Below, in pieces: positions 9,038 through 20,100 of a stretch of DNA of 64,000 nt; position 1 is the first letter of the stretch, and each line of letters begins with the position of its first letter. The stretch lies in NCBI GenBank assembly GCA_019638775.1, contig JAHBTD010000001.1, forward strand, positions 558,001-622,000, in the 5' to 3' direction. The notes under the pieces were generated by a model. The model saw nothing but the letters and a program-made list of their open reading frames with translations, made no database searches and was not told where the DNA came from. This stretch comes from Fimbriimonadaceae bacterium. Lineage in GTDB: Bacteria; Armatimonadota; Fimbriimonadia; Fimbriimonadales; Fimbriimonadaceae. Position numbers and translations under genes: made by a program.

Positions 9038-10696
9038 ATGTCGAATCGCAAATTCTCTCTCGGCTTGGACTACGGAACCAACAGCGTCCGTGCCCTCATC
9101 GTCGACATCGCCACCGGCGAAGAAGTCGGCACTGGCGTCTACGACTACCCAAGCGGTGAACAAGGCATCATCGTCGATCCCAAAGACCCCAACCTCGCCC
9201 ACCAACACCCCGGCGACTACATCTCTGGCATCTACGGCTCCATAGAGGTCGCCCTCAAAGATGCCCAAAAGTCAAGCGATTTCTCCCCAGACCGCATCGT
9301 CGGCATCGGTGTAGACACTACCGGCTCCACCCCCATGCCCGTGGACAAGCACTGCGTCCCCCTCGGAACGAAGCTGGAATTCAAAGATAACCCCCACGCC
9401 CAAGCTTGGCTCTGGAAAGATCACACAAGCATCGCTGAAGCCCAAGAGATCACCCAAAAAGCCGCCGATCAGCCCTACCTCGCCAAATGCGGCGGAGCCT
9501 ACTCCAGCGAATGGTTCTGGGCAAAGATGCTCAAGTTCTCGCGGGTGGCTCCCGATGTCGCCGAGCAAACTCACTCCTGGGTCGAACAGTGCGACTTCGT
9601 CACTGCCTACCTCACCGGCCAGTCCGACCCCACCGAAATCCGCCGCAGCGCCTGCGCCGCCGGACACAAGGCGCTGTGGAACTCCCAATGGGGCGGTCTG
9701 CCCTCAAAGGAGTTTCTCTCCACGCTCTCACCCTATCTTGCCGAAATGCATACCCGGCTCTACACCCAAGTCTTTGCCTCCGACAAACTTGCCGGACATC
9801 TCGACCCCGGCATCGCCCAAAAGACCGGACTCCCCGCCAGGATTGGCGTTGCCGTGGGTGCTATTGACGCCCACCTCGGCGCTGTGGGCAGCGGAATCCG
9901 CCCGGGCATTTTGGTGAAAATCCTCGGCACCAGCACCTGCGACATCATGGCCGCCCCCAACGACGGCTCCATCCCCGACATTCCCGGTCTTTGCGGGATT
10001 GCCGAAGAGTCCGTTCTCCCTGGAATGCTCGGCCTGGAAGCAGGCCAAGCCGCTGTGGGCGATCTCTTTAATTGGGGGGCATCCAAACTCGCCGATGGAG
10101 ACCATGACCGCCTCCAACGCGAAGCAGAGGCGCTCAACCCCGGTGCTACCGGACTCCTCGCTCTCGACTGGAACAACGGCAACCGAAACACCCTCGCCGA
10201 TCAAGAACTCACTGGCCTCCTCATCGGGCAAACCCTGCACACCACCGCCGCCGAGATATACCGCGCTCTGATCGAAGCAACCGCCTTCGGCGCACTGCGC
10301 ATCATCCAACGCATCGAGGAATACGGCGTCGCTGTCGACCAAGTGGTCTGCTGCGGAGGAATCGCCGAAAAGAGCTCCTTCGTCATGCAAATCTACGCCG
10401 ACATCCTAAACCGCCCCATCAGCATCACACGATCCAGCCAGGCCTGTGCCCTCGGCGCCGCCATCTGCGGTGCCGTCGCCACGGGCGCACATCCAAACAT
10501 GGAAACCGCCCAAAAAGCCATGTGCGGATTCAAGGACCGGGTTTACAAACCCAACCCCGATGCCCATCGCATCTACGCCAAGCTCGACGCCCTGTACCTC
10601 CAACTTCACAATGCGTTTGGCATTCGTGAAACCCGAACCGACATGAGCGGTGTAATGAAGCAGCTCATCGCCATCCGTCAGGACACCCGCAACTAA
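9038..10696 (+). CDS. araB: Ribulokinase (FGGY carbohydrate kinase)
   Basis: The protein is about 552 residues, the AraB size, with an actin-like FGGY fold. The N-terminal phosphate-binding loop reads GLDYGTNSVRALIVD, followed by AraB-like GVDTTGSTPMP, WKDHT and the C-terminal ATP-site motif VVCCGGIAEKS. It should phosphorylate L-ribulose (or a related ketopentose) to ribulose 5-phosphate in the cytoplasm. A GTG at 9029 is an alternative start; the ATG at 9038 begins the conserved domain more naturally, although neither has a strong Shine-Dalgarno. No araA or araD is adjacent. Confidence 0.87.
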   Translation: MSNRKFSLGLDYGTNSVRALIVDIATGEEVGTGVYDYPSGEQGIIVDPKDPNLAHQHPGDYISGIYGSIEVALKDAQKSSDFSPDRIVGIGVDTTGSTPMPVDKHCVPLGTKLEFKDNPHAQAWLWKDHTSIAEAQEITQKAADQPYLAKCGGAYSSEWFWAKMLKFSRVAPDVAEQTHSWVEQCDFVTAYLTGQSDPTEIRRSACAAGHKALWNSQWGGLPSKEFLSTLSPYLAEMHTRLYTQVFASDKLAGHLDPGIAQKTGLPARIGVAVGAIDAHLGAVGSGIRPGILVKILGTSTCDIMAAPNDGSIPDIPGLCGIAEESVLPGMLGLEAGQAAVGDLFNWGASKLADGDHDRLQREAEALNPGATGLLALDWNNGNRNTLADQELTGLLIGQTLHTTAAEIYRALIEATAFGALRIIQRIEEYGVAVDQVVCCGGIAEKSSFVMQIYADILNRPISITRSSQACALGAAICGAVATGAHPNMETAQKAMCGFKDRVYKPNPDAHRIYAKLDALYLQLHNAFGIRETRTDMSGVMKQLIAIRQDTRN

Positions 10697-10812
10697 CCAT
10701 GAATTTCTATATGTGAGCCAAAAGCGAATCTAAATGGGAGGGTGAGACACCAACTTGCCGAACGTAAAATAGTAAGCGCATTTACACTGATGCGTCAAAA
10801 TCCAAGGACAGC

Positions 10813-11673
10813 ATGAATCCGAAACTTGAGCGCCAACCCTCACTCGCCGAAGTGGAATCCTACCGAACAAACGGATACCTCCTCGCCCGCAACCTCTTCT
10901 CCCAAGAAGAGTGCAAGGGCCTGAGCAAATACTTCACCGACATGGTCGAGCGGGGTGGCGACGGTTGGGCAGAAGGTGGCGTCGATCCCGAAAATCCCGA
11001 TCCGCTGCGCCGCTATCCCCGACTCCTCCAACCACACCGAGGCGATCAGGTTGCCCTTGAGTTCATGCTCGACGAACGCATCCGCGCTTACCTCTCCGCC
11101 TTCTACGAGCGTGACCCCCTCGCCGTCCAAACCATGATCTACTTCAAGCCTCCCGGCGCGAAGGGCCAAGCCCTCCACCAAGATCAACGCTACCTCTGCG
11201 CTGAACCCGGTACCTGCATGGCCGCATGGCTGGCTCTCGAAGACATTGACGAAGAGAACGGATGCCTCACCATCGTTCCCGGATCGCACGACCTACCCAT
11301 GCTCTGCCCCGGACACGCCGACCCCAATGCAAGCTTTACCGACCACCTTGTTCCAATTCCAGAAGGCCTCAAAGCGATTCCCCTCCCCATGAAAGAGGGC
11401 GACATGCTCTTCTTCAACGGTTCACTGATCCACGGCTCGGGGCCAAACCTCTCCGAAGACCGTTTTCGTAGAATCATCGTCGGGCACTACATCGGAGGCG
11501 AAGCCGAAATGGTCGCCGAGTACTACTTCCCCGTCTACAGATTCGATGGAACCACCGTTGATGGTCTTGACGCAGCAAAGACAGGCGGACCTTGCGGGGT
11601 CCTTGTCGACAAAGACGGCAAACAAATCATCGAAATCACCGGTGAAATGGAGGGCGCAAGCTCAGCGCATTGA
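10813..11673 (+). CDS. Phytanoyl-CoA dioxygenase (PhyH) family protein
   Basis: The 286-residue non-heme Fe(II)/2-oxoglutarate oxygenase has the facial triad visible as H-x-D in ALHQDQRYL and a distal His in NGSLIHGSGPN, with a basic 2-oxoglutarate contact likely in DRFRRIIVGHY. The PhyH fold spans nearly the whole protein. Relatives hydroxylate fatty acyl-CoA, ectoine, halogenated or antibiotic substrates, so no substrate can be named. It appears to stand alone, 116 bases downstream of the ribulokinase gene. Confidence 0.87.
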   Translation: MNPKLERQPSLAEVESYRTNGYLLARNLFSQEECKGLSKYFTDMVERGGDGWAEGGVDPENPDPLRRYPRLLQPHRGDQVALEFMLDERIRAYLSAFYERDPLAVQTMIYFKPPGAKGQALHQDQRYLCAEPGTCMAAWLALEDIDEENGCLTIVPGSHDLPMLCPGHADPNASFTDHLVPIPEGLKAIPLPMKEGDMLFFNGSLIHGSGPNLSEDRFRRIIVGHYIGGEAEMVAEYYFPVYRFDGTTVDGLDAAKTGGPCGVLVDKDGKQIIEITGEMEGASSAH

Positions 11674-11683
11674 TTCCAAAAGA

Positions 11684-11714
11684 CTTTGGGAGTGCGAAAT
11701 TATTCGCGCTTTCA
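11684..11714. repeat. Copy 1 of a dispersed GCGAATAATTCGC hairpin
   Basis: The sequence CTTTGGGAGTGCGAA-ATTATTCGCGCTTTCA is nearly identical to one at 62288-62320. The core is an inverted repeat (GCGAAt/ATTCGC). It follows the dioxygenase stop codon by ten bases, so it may also act as its terminator. Confidence 0.7.
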
Positions 11715-11806
11715 TGAGTATCTGTAGGCTTTAGCTCTGCCCCGTCAACTCTGCGCTCTCCGCGACTCTGCGAGAAACAAAGCAACCTATTGGGCTCAGT
11801 GCCACA

Positions 11807-13741
11807 TCACCAACGGTTCTTATCCGTCAACCCCGGCCAATCGTCCGAGCGAAAAGGCGATGCGGGCAAAAGTGCTTTATTAAACAAGTTAGGAATCGCC
11901 GCATCGCCCCAGCCAAATCTCACCGCAACCGGCTTCGCCACTTGGTCCGAAGAAACCACGACCTGGTCGCGCTCAATCACCGCCTTTGCCGGATAGAACT
12001 TTCTGTCCGCACCCGCTACTTCAAAGTGCGTCAACTCTGGCCCCGCCGCGATCAGCCCGCCTCCGATGTAATCAAAGAAGACACGAATCTTTTCACCCTC
12101 GACGCGCATCCCGGTATAGATCGGTCCAGATGGCACGATCTTATGCTTTGCATAGCACTTGTTCAAAGCCCACTGCGCCAGCCGAAGCCCAACATCTTGC
12201 TTGTTGATCGGATGGATATCCTTCACATCGTCGGTGATGTCGGTCGTCACAACCATCCCCGTGTTGGGCTCTCGCATCGCCAACAGCTGTGCCTCCCGAA
12301 GCTCAGGGCTCATCCCATTCCCATAATTGAAAGGCGCGATCTGAACATAAAAGAACGGAAAGTCGCCCAGTCCCCAGGCGCTGCGCCAATCCCGAATCAT
12401 CGCCGGAAAGGCCTTCCGATACTGGTACGCCCGCCCAACATTCGACTCCCCCTGATACCAAATCGCACCCTTCATCGTGTAAGGCAAAAGGGGCGCGATC
12501 ATACCGTTGTAGAGCGTCGAAAACGCCTTAGCTGGCTGCAAAACTGGCTTCGCGAATTTCGAAAGATCAGTCGATGCCTTCCATTTCCAATCGGTCAACT
12601 TGACCACGAGATCGTTGTTCACCCGCACTTCGACATTGGGTCCGCCGAAACCACCTGCTCCACCGGTATCGAGAACGCGCACAGCCACAACATTCTCGCC
12701 AAGCCGCACCAAGTCTTTGGGAACGTCGTACTTCCTGTCGACATTGAAGGAGCCCGTTGCCCCAACCAGCGTGCCGTTCACAAAGGCCGTGTCGATATCA
12801 TCAATCGGACCAAGGTCAAGCCTCACGGAGTTGACGGTCATTTCAGCCGGAACGTTGAATCGACACCGCACCCAGACAAACCCATCAAACTGCGAAAGCC
12901 CAACCTCTTCAAACTTCAAAGGACCAGGAATGCTCGTCCAGTCAGCCTCATCAAGATCAACCGCTTGCCACTTGCCGTTGCCAATATCGGACGCCAATAA
13001 ATCGGCATTCCACTTGGTCAGCGTCGCTTGATTTTCAAGAGACGTTTTCTTGTAGGTGTCGAGCTTCTCACCAAGTTCAGGCACCGTACGCAGACCGCTC
13101 TCGCTTGTCCAAAGTTCAACTTCTGTTCCGCCCCAACTCGTGTGAATCATCCCAATGGGCACACGCAACTGCTCAAAGAGTCTCTGGGCAAAAAAGTAAC
13201 CCGCAGCCGAGAAAGAGCCAACCGTCTGTGGAGTGCAGACCTGCCACTCGCCACCGCATAACTCCTGAGGGGTTGCCGCCATGTTCTTGACGACGTTGAA
13301 CATCCGAATCCTCGGATACTGCGCTCCCGCTATCGCCAACTCTTGATTAAGCAGGGATGGCGGATAACCCTTCTGAACGGTCATCTCCATGTTCGACTGC
13401 CCCGAACACACCCAAACTTCTCCCACAAGCACGTCATCCAGCGTGATCTGCCCATCACCATTGATCGTGACGTCGTACGGCCCGCCTCCTCCCTTCGGAG
13501 TGTTTAATCGACCAAGCCACTTGCCCGCCTTGTCGGCCTCAGCTTCACCAACAGAACCCCAACTCGACTTGATCGAAATCTTCGTCCCCGGCTTAGCCCA
13601 ACCCCATATCGCAACCGCTCGATCACGCTGAAGAACCATGTGATCCTGAAAGGGAGACCCAAGGCGAAGCTGTGCGTGACCGACCGCCCCCGCACACAGA
13701 AACGCACAGGCTAGACCAACACGTAGCCGATTGAACATCAC
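11807..13741 (-). CDS. Secreted sialate O-acetylesterase-like protein
   Basis: The 644-residue protein has a signal peptide (MMFNRLRVGLACAFLCAGAVGHA). The SGNH/GDS-type hydrolase core carries the nucleophile in CSGQSNMEM, the block WYQGESN, and the Asp-His pair in DVKDIHPINK. A beta-sandwich insert (about residues 270-390, FNVPAEM...RVLDTGGAGGFGG) splits the catalytic domain, as is usual in this family. It likely removes acetyl esters from sugars in the periplasm or outside the cell. Sialic acid itself is not implied. The gene is monocistronic. Confidence 0.88.
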   Translation of the reverse strand: MMFNRLRVGLACAFLCAGAVGHAQLRLGSPFQDHMVLQRDRAVAIWGWAKPGTKISIKSSWGSVGEAEADKAGKWLGRLNTPKGGGGPYDVTINGDGQITLDDVLVGEVWVCSGQSNMEMTVQKGYPPSLLNQELAIAGAQYPRIRMFNVVKNMAATPQELCGGEWQVCTPQTVGSFSAAGYFFAQRLFEQLRVPIGMIHTSWGGTEVELWTSESGLRTVPELGEKLDTYKKTSLENQATLTKWNADLLASDIGNGKWQAVDLDEADWTSIPGPLKFEEVGLSQFDGFVWVRCRFNVPAEMTVNSVRLDLGPIDDIDTAFVNGTLVGATGSFNVDRKYDVPKDLVRLGENVVAVRVLDTGGAGGFGGPNVEVRVNNDLVVKLTDWKWKASTDLSKFAKPVLQPAKAFSTLYNGMIAPLLPYTMKGAIWYQGESNVGRAYQYRKAFPAMIRDWRSAWGLGDFPFFYVQIAPFNYGNGMSPELREAQLLAMREPNTGMVVTTDITDDVKDIHPINKQDVGLRLAQWALNKCYAKHKIVPSGPIYTGMRVEGEKIRVFFDYIGGGLIAAGPELTHFEVAGADRKFYPAKAVIERDQVVVSSDQVAKPVAVRFGWGDAAIPNLFNKALLPASPFRSDDWPGLTDKNRW

Positions 13742-13800
13742 AAGGAGATTTTGTCAGAGATCACAGCGGCGTGTCGAGTAGACACCCGCACAGCCTGACC

Positions 13801-14460
13801 TCAGAACGAGCTGTTCGTTAGGAGAGAGTTCCACTTCGCCACGTCAATCCGCGCCATGTTCAGAATCTTAACGCCGTTCCGATACGCGGTCAAAGACTTC
13901 GGATCACGGATGGAGTACCGCACTTCAACCTCGCTGCGAATAACTCCAAACTCCGAAAAAATCGCAACTTCGCCCGTATCTCCGACCTCAAAGCCGCCCT
14001 CCGAAACGAGGCCTAAGCCGCCGGTCGAGATATCGGTAACTGTCACGTCGTGATTGTTCCCTTTGCACTGAAACTGCGCGGTCATCTTATTGACCATCAG
14101 CCGAAACTCTTCAACGGGTCGCGCATAGCGCACTTGACTTGTGATCTCAAACTCAAAGTCCAGCTCTGCAACCGAAATGACCTGAGTATCTGCCCCCTGA
14201 ACAAACTGGAAGTTCGCGTTCTTCAGAACGTCAAGCTCGTCGAAGCTGGTGAGTCGGGCAGTGAATGTTGCCATGGCGTTCAGCCCATGGATCTCAAAGT
14301 AAAAGTTGTCACCTGGGCTCAAAATTGAGTCGGTAGAACCGCGCACGACGATCTGGTTGGCATAAAAGCTCTGAACCCAACCGACGAAGAAGCGGTTGTC
14401 AGTTAGCCGTTGGAACCTGGCCCTCACTCCATTAAAGCTGTGTTGAGAAACGCTCGACAT
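13801..14460 (-). CDS. PilZ-like domain protein
   Basis: The 219-residue cytoplasmic protein has a C-terminal half resembling a PilZ c-di-GMP receptor: VTDISTGGLGLVSEGGFEVG matches the D/N-x-S-x-x-G signature, preceded by an Arg-containing strand (RPVEEFRLMV). Its second motif arginine is less certain. The N-terminal half could be a YcgR-like flanking domain. The ATG at 14460 is preferred to a codon at 14493 because GGAGG lies about 11 bases upstream. It would act as a c-di-GMP-responsive effector if the Arg residues bind nucleotide. Confidence 0.65.
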   Translation of the reverse strand: MSSVSQHSFNGVRARFQRLTDNRFFVGWVQSFYANQIVVRGSTDSILSPGDNFYFEIHGLNAMATFTARLTSFDELDVLKNANFQFVQGADTQVISVAELDFEFEITSQVRYARPVEEFRLMVNKMTAQFQCKGNNHDVTVTDISTGGLGLVSEGGFEVGDTGEVAIFSEFGVIRSEVEVRYSIRDPKSLTAYRNGVKILNMARIDVAKWNSLLTNSSF

Positions 14461-14566
14461 GCAAAAAATCGCCTCCGAAACGGAAACTACCAATTCATAT
14501 CGGAACGATCAAGCTTTTACAGCCGAGCGTTTCTTGTCACGGTTATCGCATATTCACGATGTGAAC

Positions 14567-16093
14567 TCAACGAGAGGGCACATACAACCTATAGGTATAA
14601 GTAATAGTAAGGCTCTTACCGGCCCCAAGCGTTGGCATCCACAAGAGCGCGGTTCTTCCATTAACATCCCTCAAACCCTTTGCCGATTTCGACGTCTTTG
14701 GGTCACCGTCCGTCGATACCAAATCACCGCTGAACTGCTTATCGATCTTCAGCTTGATGGCCTCATCCTTGGGATTGCGAACGACAACAGTGCCACGCAC
14801 CGTAACGAGGTCATACAGGTTCCCATAAGCCCCCTTCAAGGCCCCTCGCTCACGCGCCATCTCCTCTTCGTTCTCCTCCACGCGAACATCCAACGCCTTC
14901 GACATCCGCACAAGCGCCTCCGAGCCGATCGACGTATAACGCAAGGTGTCCTGACCCATAATCTGCCCATCCTTAAAAACGGTTGCAGGCGCAGTTGTTA
15001 AAGGCTGCTTTGCCGTGTTCAAGAACTTGAGCGAATGCCAAACATCGATAGGCATGTCTGGCTGTGGACCCCTCATATTCGGCTCTGACGCTCCGTCGCT
15101 ATCAGGAAGCTTGATAGCATAGATATGCTCATAGCTCGCCTTCGTCTCGAACAGCATGTAAAACGCCCGGTCGCCCTTCTTGAGCGACACCTTAGGCTGC
15201 GTATAAAAGAACAGATCTTCAGACTGCATTCCGGGAACCGGGCTTGTCTCAAAGGAATCCCCAAAGCCGCCAAAACCAGCCGACTGGCTAGCTACATTAC
15301 GCGACATATCCGCGCGTCCCCGGAAGCCCGCATCGGGAATTCCAATCTGCTGCAGATAAGCCACAAACTGATCCACACTTTGCCCGCTCAAAAGCGGTTC
15401 AGCGATCGTAGCCCACGGCACATTTGGGAATCCAGTCACAAACTTCAGATCGACATCCGTAAAGTCGGCAAGGTCGTTCAGCACCGTCGACTTAGCCGAC
15501 AAAGTCAGCGACTTCGGATCGGTAATGTCGATGGCATAAGCCGGAGCCCAAGTAATCCCTCGCTCAAGGCCGTAGACCATCATCGTCCCCGCCCCTTGCG
15601 TCCGAACGCGGAGAACTCGTTCGTTGGTCGTTCGCGTAACCTTGACCTCAGTGCCGTCAGTAAAGCTCACTCGGCGAATCTCCCCTTTAGAAAAGGTCAC
15701 CATCTCCGAGCTCGTCTGCATAGTCACGAGATCGCCATGAGAAGACAGCAGCTTGCCCGACACATTCCCTAAATTAACCGTCGTGACAACAACGGTCTTC
15801 CCGACAACCGCTCCAAGCAGTTCGTTAAAGTTGCTCGGTGGCTCCTCACGCACCGTTTCCCGATTCGTCGAGACGAACTCCTGAATCTTAACGCCCTTCG
15901 ACGTGGCAACCCAAAACGTGCCAAGCGATGCCTGCGGAATGGGTGAAACGATCGTCTCGCCATCCCCCTTCAAATCGTACTCACGGACAACCATCGCAAA
16001 GCCATTCTTAAAAAGCGACGCCGTTCGTATCGGCGACGCGCTTTGCACGGGCTGTCCAACAATGAGCAATCCTGCGATAAACGTTCCAATCAT
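14567..16093 (-). CDS. Secreted DUF4139-like protein
   Basis: The product is about 508 residues and starts with a signal peptide (MIGTFIAGLLIVGQPVQSAS). The central part contains the DUF4139 hallmark of a GITWAPAYAID strand followed by a paired KSTVLNDLADF...DLKFVTGFPNV block, and the C terminus ends in beta strands (SLTITYTYRLYV). The ATG at 16093 has GAGGT five bases upstream, better support than the GTG at 16105. The function is unknown. It is transcribed toward the PilZ-like gene with a 106-base gap. Confidence 0.7.
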   Translation of the reverse strand: MIGTFIAGLLIVGQPVQSASPIRTASLFKNGFAMVVREYDLKGDGETIVSPIPQASLGTFWVATSKGVKIQEFVSTNRETVREEPPSNFNELLGAVVGKTVVVTTVNLGNVSGKLLSSHGDLVTMQTSSEMVTFSKGEIRRVSFTDGTEVKVTRTTNERVLRVRTQGAGTMMVYGLERGITWAPAYAIDITDPKSLTLSAKSTVLNDLADFTDVDLKFVTGFPNVPWATIAEPLLSGQSVDQFVAYLQQIGIPDAGFRGRADMSRNVASQSAGFGGFGDSFETSPVPGMQSEDLFFYTQPKVSLKKGDRAFYMLFETKASYEHIYAIKLPDSDGASEPNMRGPQPDMPIDVWHSLKFLNTAKQPLTTAPATVFKDGQIMGQDTLRYTSIGSEALVRMSKALDVRVEENEEEMARERGALKGAYGNLYDLVTVRGTVVVRNPKDEAIKLKIDKQFSGDLVSTDGDPKTSKSAKGLRDVNGRTALLWMPTLGAGKSLTITYTYRLYVPSR

Positions 16094-16287
16094 TGAATAC
16101 CTCACTTAGAGAGACGATGCAGCCCCACCCGCATTACAGTAATAGTAGTCTTTGCCCGATCAACCAGGTCCTTAGTGACATCAACATGCTAAATAGCACC
16201 ACCGACTAACGGAAGTCCATAGGTGTTTCCTACCGATTCCCCTCAAACCGACATTCATAAGCCCATACTTCCGTGTAACCTCTGCCA

Positions 16288-17151
16288 ATGAGACTGGTAA
16301 TCGTCGGATGCAAGGAGTCGGACAACATCTCCCAAGATGACATCGTCCTCTCGAAAGCATTGGCGAGCCGAGGAGTCGATGCCCATCGAGCCGTATGGTC
16401 AGACCCCAATATCGACTGGGCACAATACGATCTTGCCGTCATACGAACAACCTGGGATTACCATCTTGCACCCCAGCAATTCCTCGAATGGATCAATTAC
16501 GTATCCAGAACGACGCGTATACTAAACACGCCCCAAGTAATCCGCTGGAATATCCATAAGGGCTACCTCCGCGAGCTTGAATCAAAGGGAGTCCCTACTG
16601 TTCCTACCCTGATTTGCAAGCAAGACTCGACAGCCGTTCCACCCGAAGCTCAATCCTGGGGACGAATCGTCGTCAAACCAGCCATCAGCGCAAGTGCCCA
16701 TGCGACCATCGTCACAGATTTCGACTCTCCAGAAGCGGAAGCCCACTTACGCCTCCTTTGCAAACAAGGAGATGCCCTGGTCCAGCCATTCCTTTCCGCA
16801 ATTCTTGAAGGCTACGAAATCAGCCTTGTCTACATCGACGGAGAGTTCACCCACGCCGTAAGGAAATGGCCCGGCGCAGGCGATTTTCGAGTTCAGGTTG
16901 ACCATGGTGGTCGCTACGAATCCGCTATCCCGACGGAATCCGAGAAGCGAGTCGGCGACCTCGCGATGAGCGCGTGCGACTTCAGGCCACTTTTCGCCAG
17001 AGTAGACGTATGCCGAACAGCCGAAGGAGAGGACGTTGTCATGGAACTGGAACTGATTGAACCCGAACTTTGGCTGAGCGCCTGCCCTGAAGCGCTTGAG
17101 CGCTTATGCCGCGCCATCGAACAACAGGCGCAACTCGCTCCTCAAACTTGA
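16288..17151 (+). CDS. ATP-grasp domain protein
   Basis: The 287-residue cytoplasmic protein has a pre-ATP-grasp N terminus (MRLVIVGCKESDN...YDLAVIRTTWDYH) and an ATP-grasp core: VVKPAISASAH, ALVQPFLSAILEGYEISLVYIDGEF, and the metal-binding end MELELIEPELW. This layout matches RimK/glutathione-synthetase-like ligases that couple a carboxylate to an amine through an acyl phosphate. The substrate is unknown. The gene stands alone between oppositely oriented genes. Confidence 0.75.
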   Translation: MRLVIVGCKESDNISQDDIVLSKALASRGVDAHRAVWSDPNIDWAQYDLAVIRTTWDYHLAPQQFLEWINYVSRTTRILNTPQVIRWNIHKGYLRELESKGVPTVPTLICKQDSTAVPPEAQSWGRIVVKPAISASAHATIVTDFDSPEAEAHLRLLCKQGDALVQPFLSAILEGYEISLVYIDGEFTHAVRKWPGAGDFRVQVDHGGRYESAIPTESEKRVGDLAMSACDFRPLFARVDVCRTAEGEDVVMELELIEPELWLSACPEALERLCRAIEQQAQLAPQT

Positions 17152-17171
17152 TCAAAACAGCCACAGAAAGA

Positions 17172-20100
17172 TCACTTCTTCTCAAGCTCGCGAATCGTCT
17201 CTTCAACCCTTTCACGAACAAGCTTGGCTAACTCCGGCATCCTATCAGAGAGCCCCTCAATCTCAATCGTCTTCAAGTTCTTGCGGCTCTGCTGACTGTC
17301 GAACTTCTGCACAACTAACCTGAGCTTCACGACCTTTGTATCGTTATTGCGACTATAAGTCCCCGCAATCCGATACACATTGGGATGCTTCGTGATGTCC
17401 GTCCACAGCTTAACGGCTTGCGATTCGCGCATAACGCCGACAATCGCATTCTCCAAGCCTAACGGATCGACCTCGTCCTCATCGAACGTGCCCATGATCA
17501 CCACAGGCAACGGAGGCTTAAGCCCAAGCTCCCCCCGAAACTCAGGACGAGTGACGCCAATATCAAAACTGCCACCAGACCGCGAGCGCTTGAACTCAGG
17601 GCGTTGTATGCCAGAAATCCCGACCTCGTTCTTCAAAGAATCGACACGCCCTGCCGCATAGCTGAGCCATCGCTCAACATCGACAAAAAGATCACCACCG
17701 CTCGCGCTTCTCAACCCATCCGAGGAGGCTTTATTGATCGCCTCAAGAAGGGAGTAAGTCAGCATGCCGTGCTCGACATTGTTCGATTCATAGCTAAGCT
17801 GATCCGCGGCTGCTCCTGCCAACAGCCACGTCCCGCTCCCATCCTTAATCGACTCATACGCACGGGCAAAGTCGCTGCTCACACTCCTGTCCGACTGCAG
17901 CAAAGTGCTCGCCGCTGCTCCGCTATGACACGTGTCCAGAATGATCACTTGCTTACTCGCCGGTATCGCCGCAAGCTTCTTCTGAAGATCGTCTCCTGTG
18001 ATTGTCGAGGTCCCGATAATGCTCGCCGTCACTTCACTCGGGTCAGCATCCGCCGTCAAGAAGAAATAGCCACGCTGCCCCCCGATCGCGCTTGTGCCGT
18101 GCCCGGCAAAGAAAACAACGATGATATCGCTCGAAGTCGCCTTCTTCGCGATGGCATCAAACCAGCCAAGAATCGCCTGCCTTGTCGGTCTAAGTTCGGG
18201 GTTCTCGTTGTCGGTCGTCAACTCCGTGACGTGCACTCTCTTTGGCAACAACCGCCCGCCCGTCTTCAAAACCGCTTCACCAAGCTTCTCTGCATCGCTT
18301 GCCGGAGCCTTCAAGTCACGCTTATTGCCAACGTAGTCGCTCACCCCAACGAACAACCCATACAGGTTCACATCCGGCGTCTGCAAACCCTTCGGTATCC
18401 CAAGATCGACAACTTCAGCTCGACTGGTCAGATCTCCGCTCTTGTTGGTCGCATAAACCTGCAATAGATTGCCTCGCCCCTCAACGAGCCTTGCCGCAGG
18501 CAAAAAGTACTGAGCATAATCCGACGTGTCCACATTGAAGAAGCCGGTGCCCTCCTTCTTCATAACCTCTTTTCCATTGATCAACACATGCACCGTGCCG
18601 ATCCCTCCACCGTCGCGCTCGGTCAAAGCCACTTCAACACGATTGGGATTGCGCTCGCTCGGCGTGAGCTTGATCTCCGGGTAAAGCCGAACATTCGCAA
18701 GGTTAGGAACGCTCCGCAAAGGCTCATCATTTGTGCCCAAAAGCTTCGCAAGCAGCCCCGGCTCGTAATACAAGGACTTCAGCTGCGAAACCTCGATCGG
18801 CTCAAGGCCGCCCTCCCACTCCAACACATACGACGCCCCCGTCACATTGGAAGGATCGCTCGCATCATATCGTCCGTTGCCGTCCATCGCCAACCAAGAC
18901 TGGTCGCGCATCACAACAAACGACCCTAGCTTGCGATACGTCATCGGGGACTCGGGACCATTCCCCGGAACAAACTGCGTGGCATCCCAGATCGTCGCTT
19001 GCTCCGTCGCATCGGAGATGATCAATCGCTTGGAATCCAGCGTATAAGCCAAGCTGCTTATGGTGTCTGTCAGGTCGATCCTCGCAACCGGCTTCCCCTC
19101 ACTCATGCTGTGCAGAGTCACCGACCGAGTATCCGTAGCGACGAACACCTTCCCGTCAGGGCTGATGCGGCTCGCTATGGATTGCCCATTAAGGCTGCTT
19201 TCACACGAGAGCGAGAACCTCTGTTTGCCCGAAACCGCGTCGATGAACACAAACTGTCCGTACCCGCCCACGATCAAGGTCTGACTGTCTGGACCAAAAG
19301 CAATTTGATCAATCAGCGATCTTTCTTCGTCCTTGTACTTCGCCTTTGCCATCGGTATAGTGGCAAGGGCCTTACCGGATTCAAGATCGACCACAACGTA
19401 GCTCCCGCCCACCATATGAACCAGGCGCTTAGAGTCGGGAGAGATAGCGATCTGTTCACGAAGAGCGCTGTCCGTCTTTCCCAAGTCGTATTTCTGGGCA
19501 TTTCCGTTTAACCCAAAAACATGCAAACCAAGCTCGCTATCCAAAGCGACTCCCCATCGGTTATCCTGGCTCATCCAGGCCAGTGCCATTTTCGCTGAAC
19601 TGGTAGCAAAAGGAGTGGCAACATAAGAGGGTCCCGCCATATCAAAGTGCAAGACCTCTGTGTCGGTCCAACCCAAAAGCTCCTCTTTGCCACCCCAAAC
19701 CACGCCCTCAAAACTATCTTGGAAGCCCCAAACGAGCTTGTCAGTGGTCACATCCCAGATAGCCTTCGTCACCTTGTCTTTGCCATCTTCATCCTTGTAG
19801 TAAGCCCGCCCCAGCGCTAGCCTGCCAGTGTCGGAACACAAGAGATGCCTGCCGTCGACCTGATACACAACCGACCCTGTCGGATTCTGTGGATCAAAAA
19901 GCGTGAATCTCCTCTCAACGCCCAACCTTCCATAAGAGGGCCGCGAGTAATAAAAACGTCCGCTCACACCCAATGGATAAAAGCCTTCAAATGCCTGAAC
20001 TGAACCAATCGTTTCGGTGTGAATGCTCCCATCACTGAGCTGATGTCGGCGGATACTGCCATCCTCATATCCAACCCAGAAGTACCGAGCGTCCGGACTA